A stretch of DNA of 64,000 bases from Listeria innocua (GCF_028596125.1 NZ_CP117228.1:1-64000); one strand, 5' to 3'; positions 53,885-63,083 are shown, counted from the stretch's first letter. Numbers and translations: made by a program. The notes: a model not told the origin generated them from the letters alone.

Positions 53885-53928
53885 AAATCTTTTATAAAAC
53901 TGTGTTGCACTTAATTTGATAATTTAAG
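53885..53928 (+). repeat. 44-bp direct repeat, left copy
   Basis: Begins AAATCTTTTATAAAACTGTG and ends TAATTTAAG; 43 of 44 bases match the copy at 56526. It abuts the IS6 end. GTGTTGCACTTAATTTGA resembles ends of IS30-type elements, so both may be remnants of a lost IS. Confidence 0.8.
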
Positions 53929-53971
53929 ACAAAGAAGTGTATACTTAGTTGGGTAAATAAATTCTATTTAC
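53916..53971 (+). promoter_or_regulatory. Promoter and dyad upstream of the NADH peroxidase/oxidase gene
   Basis: TTGATA, 18-bp spacer, TATACT (53940-53945), then the dyad GTAAATA-AATTC-TATTTAC at 53953-53971. The -35 lies in the 44-bp repeat, the -10 outside it. The dyad is positioned for a repressor; which one is unknown. Confidence 0.55.
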
Positions 53972-54001
53972 GATAAACATTGACCTTTGGAGGTAATACG
54001 A

Positions 54002-55366
54002 ATGAAATACGTTATAGTAGGAACTTCGCATGCTGGTTTTGAAGCTGTGCAAACTCTATTGAAAAAAGACTCAGATGCAGAAATCGTTGTATTTGAAGCT
54101 GGATCAACCGCTTCTTTCTTATCATGTGGTATTCAGTCCTATCTAGAAGACATTTCAAAATCTTTGGATGAATTACACTACGCAAATGAAGCATCATATA
54201 AAGAACAAGGCGTTGATATCCGCATGAACACAAGTGTGATTGCCATCAACCCAGAGACAAAAGAAATTACAACACGCACTACTGACGGTGTGGAAGCTAC
54301 AGAAAGTTACGACAAACTATTGCTTTCTCCAGGTGGTGTACCAGGTACAATCCCGAATGTAGATGACCAACACGAAAACATCTTCTACTTACGTGGTAGA
54401 AACTGGGCAGATAAAGTGAAAAATCGTATGTCTTCAGCTAAAAAAGCTGTAGTTGTTGGTGCTGGTTACATCGGTATCGAAGCAGCAATTGCTTACGCAC
54501 AAGCTGGCATCGACGTAACAGTAGTCGACTTTGTTGATTCAATCTTACCAACTTACCTTGACAGTGAATTCACTAGTCTTCTAACAAAACATATGGAAGA
54601 AAAAGGTATGAAGATTAAAACTGGCGAAGGTGTGAAAGAATTTAAAGTCAACGAAAACAACGAAGTAACTGCTGTTGTCACTGACAAAGGCACTTACGAA
54701 GCAGATACAGTTATTATCAGTGTTGGGGTTCGTCCAAACACACAATGGTTGAAAGACACTTTAACCCTTGATGGTCGCGGCTTTGTTGAAGTCAACGAAC
54801 ACATGGAAACTTCAGTTAAAGATGTTTACGCTGCAGGTGATGCAACTGCTATTCCTTTTGCACCTACAAACGACAAAGCTTACATTGCTTTAGCAACTAA
54901 CGCTCGTCGCCAAGGTGTCATCATGGCTCGTCACGCAAGTGGTGATGCAGACGCTAAAATTGGTCGCGTAAACGGTACATCAGGTCTTGCTGTATTTGAC
55001 TACAAATTCGCTACTACTGGTATCAAGGATGCTAACGCAAACTCTTACCAAGGAAATGTGAAATCTGTTTACAAAGAAGACTTAATCCGTCCTTCATTTA
55101 TGCATGACGAAGAAAAAGTTTTAATGAAGCTTCATTACGATGCAGATAACGGTCGTATATTAGGTGCTCAATTAATGTCAACTTATGACATTCTTCAAGC
55201 TATTAATGCTGTATCTGTTGCGATTGAAGCTGAATGGACTGTAGACCAATTAGCGCAAGCTGATTTCTTCTTCCAACCAGAATTCAGCCGTCCTTGGAAC
55301 TTCTTAAATGTCTTAGCGCAAGAAGCTCAAGGTCAACCATACGGCGCAGACACAATGCTTTTCTAA
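54002..55366 (+). CDS. NADH peroxidase/NADH oxidase family flavoprotein
   Basis: 454 aa, start after GGAGGTAATACGA. FAD-binding GTSHAGFEAVQ at the N-terminus (the second Gly of GxGxxG replaced by Ser/His), redox Cys in SFLSCGIQ (about Cys42), NADH site VVVGAGYIGIEAA and FAD contact DVYAAGDAT; C-terminal DFFFQPEFSRPWNFLN. The SFLSCGxQ and FFxQPxFxRPWN blocks favour NADH peroxidase (H2O2 to water) over water-forming oxidase. Codon use is that of a highly expressed chromosomal gene, suggesting recent capture. Confidence 0.82.
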   Translation: MKYVIVGTSHAGFEAVQTLLKKDSDAEIVVFEAGSTASFLSCGIQSYLEDISKSLDELHYANEASYKEQGVDIRMNTSVIAINPETKEITTRTTDGVEATESYDKLLLSPGGVPGTIPNVDDQHENIFYLRGRNWADKVKNRMSSAKKAVVVGAGYIGIEAAIAYAQAGIDVTVVDFVDSILPTYLDSEFTSLLTKHMEEKGMKIKTGEGVKEFKVNENNEVTAVVTDKGTYEADTVIISVGVRPNTQWLKDTLTLDGRGFVEVNEHMETSVKDVYAAGDATAIPFAPTNDKAYIALATNARRQGVIMARHASGDADAKIGRVNGTSGLAVFDYKFATTGIKDANANSYQGNVKSVYKEDLIRPSFMHDEEKVLMKLHYDADNGRILGAQLMSTYDILQAINAVSVAIEAEWTVDQLAQADFFFQPEFSRPWNFLNVLAQEAQGQPYGADTMLF

Positions 55367-55420
55367 TCCAAACGAAAGCCACTTTTTCACTACAGATATA
55401 TAACATTCTTTATAACAAAT

Positions 55421-55467
55421 AAAAGACAGGCGGTAGACTCTCATTTAATCTACTCGCCTGTCTTTTT
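55421..55467. terminator. Bidirectional terminator
   Basis: AAAAGACAGGCG..TAGA paired with TCTA..CGCCTGTCTTTT, between the convergent NADH peroxidase and binding-protein genes. Confidence 0.85.
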
Positions 55468-55611
55468 CTTCTATTATGTAGCTCACGATATCCGGTTCCA
55501 AAGGTCAAACTCTTCCAACACTTCCCAAAATACGCCAATTACTTAGCAGTACTTGTTCGGCTTTTGCTCCAGCGCGCCGAGTCTTAGCGACTTTTGTCAC
55601 ACCTCTAATTT

Positions 55612-56481
55612 TTACTCTAACCAACCATCAACTGTTTCACGATTGGCTTCAATCCAATTATCTGCTGCTTCTTCTGGTTCTACATCTGTCGCTAATTCTT
55701 CCATAACAGAAGACATATCTTCAACTTCCCAGTAGAAGTTATCAATAATCTTATAGGCTTCTGGATTATCTTCCTTTAGCCCTTCTCTTGCGTATGAATG
55801 AATTTCCTCGTAGCCACCAAAGACATTTTCTGGATCGTCAAGCATCTTAAGATCATAATCCATGAACATCCAATGCGGCTTCCAACCAACCACAACTATA
55901 TCCTCTTCATTATTGATAGCCTGATCTAATTCAGCAATCATAGCACCTGTTGAACTCACAGAAACCTCCCAATCGGATAGATTGTCATACTCCTTAACAG
56001 CATTTTGGGCACTGTTGGTAACACCTGCCCCTGGTTCAATTGCTGTAATAGTTGAATCATTTTCATCCGTGAGGTCGGTAATCGAATTGATATCTTCCAT
56101 ATATGTTGGAACAGTTAATGCTGAAATAGCACCTTCTAGGTTAGCCCCTAAATCAACCATCGAGTCACCATATTTCTCTGCATAGGCCTGGTGCGTTGTA
56201 GGCACCCAACCGCCGACCATAGCATCCAACTGCCCTTCTGCAACCGAACTAAACATGATGGCCGGGTCTACTGTTGTAATTTGTACGTTGAACCCTGCTT
56301 CTTTTAGCACCTGTGCCAGGACATTTGTTGAAGCTATTTCAGACTCCCAATTCACAGTTGCTAGAGTCACTGTTTGGCCACCAGAATCAGCACCTACAGT
56401 CGTTTTATACGAATCTTCACTGCCAAAGGTAAATAATAGCCCTATAACTGTTGCTACTAATAAACTCATTTTCTTAAACAT
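55612..56481 (-). CDS. Glycine-betaine/proline-type substrate-binding protein, orphan
   Basis: About 289 aa from MFKKMSLLVATV. Signal-like hydrophobic start, then a ligand-binding fold with VTLATVNWESEIASTNVLAQVLKE, GQLDAMVGGWVPTTH, IEPGAGVTNSAQNAV and VVVGWKPHWMFM; the Trp-rich motifs are those of OpuAC/ProX-type proteins. The usual lipobox Cys is missing (LFTFGSEDS), so lipidation is not expected. No ABC permease or ATPase is nearby. Very acidic, as in osmotolerant bacteria. Confidence 0.75.
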   Translation of the reverse strand: MFKKMSLLVATVIGLLFTFGSEDSYKTTVGADSGGQTVTLATVNWESEIASTNVLAQVLKEAGFNVQITTVDPAIMFSSVAEGQLDAMVGGWVPTTHQAYAEKYGDSMVDLGANLEGAISALTVPTYMEDINSITDLTDENDSTITAIEPGAGVTNSAQNAVKEYDNLSDWEVSVSSTGAMIAELDQAINNEEDIVVVGWKPHWMFMDYDLKMLDDPENVFGGYEEIHSYAREGLKEDNPEAYKIIDNFYWEVEDMSSVMEELATDVEPEEAADNWIEANRETVDGWLE

Positions 56482-56525
56482 TTTTACACGTCCCAAAAAA
56501 TGTTTGAATTGGAAAACACCTTATG

Positions 56526-56569
56526 AAATCTTTTATAAAACTGTGTTGCACTTAATTTGACAATTTAAG
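56526..56569 (+). repeat. 44-bp direct repeat, right copy
   Basis: Same orientation as the copy at 53885 with one T-to-C change (TTTGACAATTTAAG). The pair brackets the NADH peroxidase and binding-protein genes. Confidence 0.8.
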
Positions 56570-56601
56570 CCATAAAAAATCGTATCCATAAGTTAAAACA
56601 T

Positions 56602-57161
56602 TTGAATACTGTTGAAGCCTCTCAAGAGACTATTTGGTTTACACTTATAAATACAGTGCATCAAGATTTCCTATTCTACAGATTAATTTCCGAAATTGAA
56701 ATAAAAAAGATTAAAAGTATAAAGAGTGGTACGCTGTTCACACAAGGAGAACCGAGATCATTAATCGTTCATATTTTATCTCGTCTGTGGTGGTTAGATA
56801 TTATACAACGGATGATAGTCGCGAAAATCCTTATGAGTTAATGGAGTTTTTTGGGAAAAAAGATATATCTGGGAAGATGATTAGTTTCTTTTCTAGCGTA
56901 ATGACAAACAATAAAAACATTCGGCTTGGAATTATTTCTGGAATAAAGAAACTATATGATGCTGATTTAATTCCTTACCATAGAGAGCAATTTCGAACTT
57001 CAATAATGTATTTTAATTTAATGGGAGGTGTCAGAATCTTAGAAATACTTTCTTTTGAAGAGGTTGAAGAGATTACAATTGAGTTGTTAAAGGAAAAAAT
57101 AGTGTCACTGACCAAGATATCCAAGTTCTTCAAAAAGCATAATAAATACCCTCTAAAATGA
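56602..57161 (+). pseudogene. Frameshifted gene remnant of unknown family
   Basis: Frame 1 (56602-56790) reads QETIWFTLINTVHQDFLFYRLI to EPRSLIVHILSR. The frame from ~56783 to 57161 continues as VVVRYYTTDDSRENPYELMEFFGKKD to a Lys-rich end. One base shift near 56785 would join them into a ~185-residue helical protein. The N-terminal start is unclear and lies at the 44-bp repeat. It could be a regulator C-terminal domain; no motif proves it. Confidence 0.45.
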
Positions 57162-57180
57162 AATCATTTTAGAGGGTATT
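57145..57180. terminator. Perfect-palindrome terminator
   Basis: AATACCCTCTAAAATGA/TCATTTTAGAGGGTATT, a 17-bp perfect stem with an AA loop, overlapping the preceding stop codon. Confidence 0.85.
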
Positions 57181-57231
57181 CTATTAATCTGATTATATAT
57201 TAGGCTGGAAATAATTATCCTGAATAATTAT

Positions 57232-57277
57232 CCTGAATAATTCATACCTCTATAATTTAAGCTATGAATTATTCAGG
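57232..57277. repeat. Inverted repeat CCTGAATAATTCATA
   Basis: CCTGAATAATTCATA at 57232-57246 and its exact complement at 57263-57277. The same 15 bases recur at 61084-61098, where they truncate cadD. Possibly an IS terminus. The rest of 57182-57320 holds nothing else I can identify. Confidence 0.6.
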
Positions 57278-57329
57278 TCTAACATATTGTAATTTATATG
57301 TACTTGTTATTTTAATCTCCGGTTATTCA

Positions 57330-58116
57330 TAGAATCGTTATACATGAAGGCGTGAATAGGGAGAAAAAGCGGCATACACTGATTAACCCTATGGTTTTTT
57401 CCAGTGTAGAATCTAGTCAGGATGCCTTTAAGCAAGCCGCGCATTATTTAAATCAGGTATACAATTTAAAAGATACCATTGTGGTTACGAACAGTGATGG
57501 CAGCAGTGGCTATGAAGCAGATAAATTTGAATCCATGGATGGTTATAGTAAGCAGCACGAGCATTTTAGAGACTTATTTCATGTGCACAAAAAGATAAAA
57601 GAACGTTTATCCTTTGATAAGCCAATGGCCAAGCAGGTGGAGAAAGCTATCTATCAATATGATTGGGATAGAATTGAAACACTTTGTGCCACCATTGAAA
57701 GTCGTCTGATTGATCTTCCCGAAGTCATTATAGAAGATCGATTGGAACAGATTAGAAAGCTCAAAAATTACTTATCTCGGAACTGGGTTTATATCAAACC
57801 GTTTAAGAAGCGTGAATTATCGATTGATAGAGGCACAGGGGCTGGAGAGACGGGTCATCGTCTGTATACATATCGCATGAAGAGACAAGGCCGAAGCTGG
57901 ACAAAAAAAGGAGCTAGCCACGTTGTGGCAATTCTCACTGCAGAGAAAAATGGGCTTTTACAGACAGCTTTAACAGCTGAAATAACAGATAAAGTCGAAT
58001 CACTAGGTGAAGAGATTAAAGGAGCTGTCCGTCAAGCGTTAAAGAAAATAGATTCTACGGCCAAACAATCCAAACGGGTTCTATCGTCAATTATGGTCCG
58101 AAAAGCAGCTTTATAG
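57330..58116 (+). pseudogene. ISLre2-family transposase, C-terminal part
   Basis: About 258 residues from IVIHEGVNREKKRHTLINPMVFSS to SIMVRKAAL. The blocks VFSSVESSQDAFKQAAHYLN, DGSSGYE and HFRDLFHVHKKIKERL are typical of ISLre2 (UPF0236) transposases. The N-terminal half is missing at a junction near 57330. Inactive. Confidence 0.75.
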
Positions 58117-58235
58117 GCCAACTAGCCCTTTCATTTAGTTAAATGAATAGAAACAAAAAACCGCATTTATTTTAAGGGTCATTTAGAATAAAGGTTACCG
58201 AGGAAAACTTGACGCATACAAATGTAAGTAAAGGC

Positions 58236-58264
58236 TTGACCGATTAAATTTGATGTGCTATTAT
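58236..58264 (+). promoter_or_regulatory. Promoter of the metal ATPase leader
   Basis: TTGACC, 17-bp spacer, TATTAT; transcription start expected near 58272, giving a ~300-nt leader. 58117-58235 before it holds ISLre2 remnant and no gene. Confidence 0.65.
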
Positions 58265-58339
58265 GAAACTAACTTTACAAGACAAGTTGATAAAAGACGA
58301 CAACTTAATATGAAAGCTTTGATTAGGGGCGTTTGAGCT

Positions 58340-58480
58340 AATCATTGTGATCTGAACAGGCGGTGAACGTAACACGAGGTTCATGCAGCTGGGCTGCAAT
58401 TATTTGCGGCAGCAGACTATGTATTCTAAGGGCATATCTGTGGGACAGTTAATTCTGTTCTACGGGTATGCCCTTTTTTA
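58340..58480 (+). ncRNA. Riboswitch-like leader, candidate NiCo (czcD) type
   Basis: Structured GC-rich leader: CTGAACAGG (58352), stem GTGAAC/GTTCAT, stem GCTG-GGCTGC/GCGG-CAGC, then GGGCATA, the GGGACAG/CTGTTCT arm and a final stem GGGCATA/TATGCCC with T6 (terminator, 58428-58479). Conserved ACAGG, GGGCAtA and GGGACAG elements and position before a metal-export ATPase recall the Ni/Co-sensing czcD motif. The match is from memory, not from a covariance model. Confidence 0.5.
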
Positions 58481-58578
58481 ATACAGAAAAATAAGTGGAA
58501 AAGGAGGGAGACCGCTCTTTAAGCCAGTTGTCTGTGATATGTGATAGAATAAAAATAATGATGAAAGAAGGGAATAAC

Positions 58579-60462
58579 ATGATCAGTTATTTAATAAAGA
58601 GTAGGCAGGGCCAGTTTTTAGCTATCGGTATTTTGTTTGCCGCAGCTGGCTTTATATTTGGAACGATGAATAGTGAGTACAGTCGCTGGCTTTTCTATGC
58701 TGCTATATTTTTCTTAGGCTTTTATGCGTCCAAAAATGCGATCGTAGAAACAGTGCGCTACAAGTCGCCCAACGTGGATCTACTTATGATCCTCGCTGCA
58801 CTTGGTGCTGTGATCTTTGATTTTGAATCAGAAGGAGCAGCCTTACTACTAATTTTTGCCGCAGCTGAAGTACTAGAAGATTATGCGAACAACAAATCGA
58901 CCTCAGCGATCTCGGAATTGATGGCTCAGGTACCTGAAACAGCTCAAGTCTTGAAAGAAAATGGTGAAGTGGTAACCGTTCCTACTGAAGACCTGAATGT
59001 AGGGGAAAGGGTCGTCGTTTCTAAAGGGGAACAGATCCCGATCGACGGAATCATTGACCGCAAATCGATCGTCAATGAATCAGCTCTCACTGGCGAATCG
59101 GTTCCTGTCGTGAAAGAGGCCGAAGATGAAGTGTTCGCAGGAACGATCAATGAAGGCGACGTTTTTTATATCGATGTAACCAAATCCAGCGATGAAACAG
59201 TCTTCTCCAATATCATTCGGATGGTCGAAGAAGCGCAGAGCCGTCCTTCACGCATCTCTAAATTCATTGACCGGATAGAGAGCAAGTATGTTATTTCTGT
59301 ACTAGTTATCGTGCCGATTTTCATCGTTGTGATGTATGCATTGATGGATCTGCCATTCGAAGAAGCCTTTTATCGCGGTATGGTCTTTCTAACAGTCGCC
59401 AGTCCCTGTGCCTTAGTCGCTTCGGCCACGCCAGCAACGTTGAGTGCGATCAGTAATGGAGCAAAAAACGGGATTTTATTCAAAGGGGGGGCTGCAATGG
59501 AAGCTTTGAGCACGATGGATATCTTATACACAGACAAGACAGGCACGCTGACTTATGGTGAATTCAAGGTCGATGAATACAGTGCTCCCGATGATGTATT
59601 GAAAGAAGTGATCTATATGGAACAGCAGTCGAGTCATCCGATCGCTCGAGCTATCGTGACGGCGTTTAAAGAGACGGATCTGAGTTCAGTCGATCATAAT
59701 GAACCTGTTAGTGAAATAGCCGGTTCCGGTATCAAGAAAGGCACAGTAAGGGTGGGAAAACCTTCAGCCTTCAGTACATTCAAAAACTACGATCGCTTCA
59801 AGCAGTACTTCCAAAAAGGCAACACGATCATTCTCGCAGCAAAAGAAGAGGAGGTCGTTGGTTACTTTTCACTCAGTGACCAGATTCGCAGACAGTCGGC
59901 AGATGCCGTGGCTAACTTCCAGAAAGAAGGCATTAAAGTCACGTTATTAACGGGTGATAACGAAGAAGTGACAGAGACGGTAGCAGAGGTCGTCGGTGTC
60001 GATGACTATAAAGCGTCCATGTTGCCGGAAGACAAGATCGCCTATGTCAGGGAGAGTCAGGATAAGGAAGAAGTGGTCGGCATGATCGGTGACGGGATCA
60101 ATGATGCGCCAGCTCTGGCAAATGCAGATATCGGGATCGCGATGGGCAGCGGTTCCTCTGTGGCGATGGAATCATCCGATGTCGTTGTCGTTAAAAATGA
60201 CTTGTCGAAACTGTTCTACAGTTACAAGTTGAGTAAGAAACTGAACAAAATCATTTTGCAGAATGTGATTTTCTCGATCAGCGTGATCGTGACCTTGATC
60301 GTCTTGAACCTCTTTGGCGTATTAGGACTTCCACTAGCGGTATTATTCCATGAAGGGTCAACAATACTCGTTATTCTTAATGGTCTCCGTCTACTTGGAT
60401 CTAAAGGTCCGAAGCAAGAAGAGAGAGTCTCGGATCCATCTTTAAAGTCTGTAAAGGTTTAA
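58579..60462 (+). CDS. P1B-4-type metal ATPase (SPC motif)
   Basis: 627 aa from MISYLIKSRQGQF (GAAGGGAATAAC ribosome site); the upstream frame includes the leader and is rejected. No N-terminal HMA domain. Membrane motif ASPCALVAS (SPC, about 275), DKTGTLTYG (about 319), SSHPIARAI and [17 protein letters not shown] instead of CPC defines the P1B-4 group, linked to Co, Ni, Zn, Cd or Fe export. It stands alone behind a riboswitch-like leader and next to cadD. Confidence 0.82.
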   Translation: MISYLIKSRQGQFLAIGILFAAAGFIFGTMNSEYSRWLFYAAIFFLGFYASKNAIVETVRYKSPNVDLLMILAALGAVIFDFESEGAALLLIFAAAEVLEDYANNKSTSAISELMAQVPETAQVLKENGEVVTVPTEDLNVGERVVVSKGEQIPIDGIIDRKSIVNESALTGESVPVVKEAEDEVFAGTINEGDVFYIDVTKSSDETVFSNIIRMVEEAQSRPSRISKFIDRIESKYVISVLVIVPIFIVVMYALMDLPFEEAFYRGMVFLTVASPCALVASATPATLSAISNGAKNGILFKGGAAMEALSTMDILYTDKTGTLTYGEFKVDEYSAPDDVLKEVIYMEQQSSHPIARAIVTAFKETDLSSVDHNEPVSEIAGSGIKKGTVRVGKPSAFSTFKNYDRFKQYFQKGNTIILAAKEEEVVGYFSLSDQIRRQSADAVANFQKEGIKVTLLTGDNEEVTETVAEVVGVDDYKASMLPEDKIAYVRESQDKEEVVGMIGDGINDAPALANADIGIAMGSGSSVAMESSDVVVVKNDLSKLFYSYKLSKKLNKIILQNVIFSISVIVTLIVLNLFGVLGLPLAVLFHEGSTILVILNGLRLLGSKGPKQEERVSDPSLKSVKV

Positions 60463-60480
60463 ACTGAACATTTTATGAAA

Positions 60481-60522
60481 GAAAGCCCCTGAGACTGATC
60501 AAACAGACTTGGGGGCTTTCTA
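60481..60522. terminator. Bidirectional terminator
   Basis: GAAAGCCCC/GGGGCTTTC stem between the convergent ATPase and cadD fragment. Confidence 0.8.
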
Positions 60523-60532
60523 GTGTTCATAT

Positions 60533-61083
60533 TTAGCTGAGCATTGAAAAGAGTGTCTGTATCGTACCGTTTTCTAGCAAAATGTAGATACCCAGACCAA
60601 TGAAAACGATAGGAACAATGACTCGCTCGTATTTCTCCAAGGTTTCTGAGATGAAGGAGAACTTAGCCAGGCGGAAGCTGATATAGCAAAGTATGGCTAC
60701 GGAAACGGCAAAGACGAGTATGGCAAAAATGATGTCGATCGGATCAAGTGAGGTAAAGTAAGGGATATAGATACCCAAGTTGTCAGCGCCCGACGCGACA
60801 GTGATGAGAGTCACGGTCCAGAACAAGCGACTCGATCCGCCGGAACTGATTTTTTCGACGACTTCCTCCTCTTCTTCTTCCTCTTCACCGTAAAGGGCGA
60901 CTTGGATACCTAAGTATAGAGGTATCAGTCCCAAGAGCCCAATGATCCAGTCTTGAGGAATGAGATTCAGGACATAAGCAGCGAAGAGACTGACGGCAAC
61001 GAGAAAGCTTGTCCCCAGATACTGTCCTCCATAGATATGAACGATGCCTTTTTTTGTATGATTCTGCGAAAATATAATAAGTA
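60533..61083 (-). pseudogene. cadD: CadD-type cadmium resistance permease, N-terminus lost
   Basis: Reads VLIIFSQNHTKKGIVHIYGGQYLGTS, then IIGLLGLIPLYLGIQVALYG, an acidic E8 loop, VASGADNLGIYIPYF and two further TM helices. This matches CadD/LysE-type cadmium transporters of Gram-positive plasmids. The first ~30 residues (first TM helix) are replaced by the CCTGAATAATTCATA repeat at 61084, directly preceded by an in-frame stop. An internal start would give a partial protein only. Confidence 0.75.
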
Positions 61084-61209
61084 CCTGAATAATTCATACT
61101 TTTAATTAAAACCATGTGAAACTGCCTCACGGCAGCTTACAATTACTTTTTCATCTTCACCCGTTAAGTGATGAAAAAAGAACCCCTTTCTGCTATGGTT
61201 AAAGTGACT

Positions 61210-62019
61210 GGTTCTGTTGCGAAGTTTGAAAATCAAACGCGCCCTCTCTGAACTCCAAATATCTTAGGCTGTTATTCCCATTAATACCTTGATTTCAGTA
61301 GACACCGAAAAGCCGAAGAGCGTTCCATTTCTTCGGTTCTTTTTATATATTCCTCGAATGGTCTCCATGCCCTTAATCGTGGAAGAGGCTGTACGGAGAC
61401 TTTGATAAAATTTATTTCGTCGTTTAATAGGTCGATGGTCTTGTTCTATTAAATTGTTAAGATACTTCACAGTTCGGTGCTCTGTCTTAGTATATAAACC
61501 CACACTCTGTAACTTTCTAAAGGCGGAGCCAAGAGAAGGTGCTTTATCGGTCACAATTGCTTTCGGCTCACCAAACTGTTTATGGAGTCGTTTTAAGAAA
61601 GCATAGGCTGCTTGCGTATCCCGTTTCTTTCGTAACCAGATATCTAAGGTTAAATCATCCGCATCAATCGCCCGATAGAGATAGTGCTAACGTCCTCTGA
61701 TTTTGATATAGGTTTCGTCCATTTTCCACGAATAAAGGACTGTATATTTTTCTTCTTCCATAGATGATAGAGCACGTTGCTGTATTCTTATACCCAACGA
61801 TAAATCGTTGTATGGCATACATTAATTCCTCGGTCATAAAAAGCATCTCTTGTACTTCACGATAGCTAAGGTTATAACGAAGATAGTAGCCCACGGCTAC
61901 AATAATCACATCCTGCTGAAATTGCTTTCCTTTAAAATGATTCATCGTCATTCCTCCTGCTATCTTTTTCTATTATTCTACCTTATTTGATAGTAGATTT
62001 AAAACTTTGCAACAGAACC
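61210..62019 (-). mobile_element. IS1216-like element, degenerate
   Basis: 810 bp between GGTTCTGTTGCGAAGTTT and the inverse of GGTTCTGTTGCAAAGTTT. The flanks AAGTGACT and ATAGTTTT are not duplicated. It truncates an integrase gene on the right. The 61099-61209 gap to its left has a CTGCCTCACGGCAG hairpin and no gene. Confidence 0.88.
61264..61945 (-). pseudogene. IS1216-like transposase, frameshifted with internal stop
   Basis: N-terminal piece (MNHFKGKQFQQDVIIVAVGY to SYREVQE) then a frameshift near 61848; a TAG replaces the Trp codon before HYLYRAIDAD near 61687; the C-terminal half (VTDKAPS to EIKVLMGITA) is intact. Inactive. Confidence 0.88.
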
Positions 62020-62540
62020 ATAGTTTTCGTGCTGGTCGTCGCAGCTACACAATTTTCCAAGTTGGGAAAGCGACCTTGCTACGTGTGAGTGACGTCATGA
62101 AATTAAAAAAAACAGATGTCTTTAATCTTGATGGAACAGTCAAACAAACTGCATTTATTCATGATCAAAAAACTGGTAAGGGAAATACGTTATATTTAAA
62201 ACCTGTCCAACAAGATTTAATGATTTATCATGCATGGCTCATCCAACAAAACATGAATTCAGAGTGGTTATTTCCTTCAACTTCTCGTCCTGATCGTCCT
62301 ATTACCGAGAAACAGTTTTATAAGATTATGGCACGAGTTGGTGATCTTTTAGGAATTAACTATCTAGGAACGCATACCATGCGTAAAACAGGCGCTTATC
62401 AGGTCTATACCCAGTCAAACTATAATATTGGTTTAGTGATGCATTTATTAAACCATTCAAGTGAAGCCATGACCTTAACGTATCTTGGATTAGATCAAGC
62501 TAGTCGAGAAACGATGTTAGACCAAATTGATTTTGGGTAA
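62020..62540 (+). pseudogene. Tyrosine recombinase, N-terminus cut by IS6
   Basis: About 172 residues: catalytic Arg in ATLLRVSDVMKLK, HxxR in GTHTMRKTGAYQVY, His in LNHSSEAM and the Tyr in TLTYLGLD. All visible catalytic residues are present, but the first 15-30 residues are missing. An in-frame GTG or ATG could still start a shorter protein. It resembles short plasmid resolvase/integrases used for multimer resolution. Confidence 0.75.
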
Positions 62541-62555
62541 TGAATGTTTAGAACT

Positions 62556-62586
62556 TAGTAGTCGTCCAAAAACGACTACTTTTTTT
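62556..62586 (+). terminator. Terminator after the recombinase
   Basis: AGTAGTCGT/ACGACTACT stem with a T7 run. Confidence 0.85.
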
Positions 62587-63083
62587 GTTGAATCGTCCAA
62601 GGACGATTCGATGCTTTTGACTTGTAAGAACAGAATTGAATGAAGCCATACTGTTCGCATATTTTTAGTGGATGAACAAACAAAATACGAGAGATTTTTT
62701 GTTCGTTCATCCAAAAAGAGGGACGATTTCGGAAGAAGAAAATCGTCCCTCTTTTTCTTCTTTTTGTATGACAAAAAGAAAGATCTTTTGCCCATTTTAT
62801 TTTTATAAAATGGGTAGGTGGCGTTTGCGTAAAGCAAATCGACACAATCCAAAGGGGATAAAAGGGGAAAGTGAAACTTCCCCCTTTTCAAGACACATTG
62901 TAATACAAGAACGAAGTAATTTGTATTACAATGTGATAGCTTGCAGCAGTATTTATGGCTTTATATGGTCTATTTTGTTATAATGATTGTAACCGAATAG
63001 GGCGCAATGCTTATTACAAAATCAATGACAAAGGGCGATTGAGGAATGAGTGCTGGGGCATTTTATCTTTGAGGAGGCTATTT
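62587..63083. other. Hairpin-dense region, candidate second oriT
   Basis: Non-coding. Dyads: GAATCGTCC/GGACGATTC (62589-62608), GGATGAAC..GTTCATCC (62673-62712), GGGACGATTT/AAATCGTCCC (62721-62750), CCCATTTTAT/ATAAAATGGG (62790-62813), and a 16-bp arm ACATTGTAATACAA..TTGTATTACAATGT (62894-62935). Inverted, 63001-63020 reads as ..GCATTGCGCCCTATT.., resembling the (A)AGTGCGCCCT nick region of RSF1010/pSK41-type oriTs. It lies directly before mobC and a relaxase gene. Confidence 0.55.

Noticed and set aside
62517..62891. 124-aa minus-strand ORF in the hairpin region
   Set aside because: It is made of hairpin arms and homopolymers (KKKKK, FFLSYKKKK), has no ribosome site and no family-like pattern.
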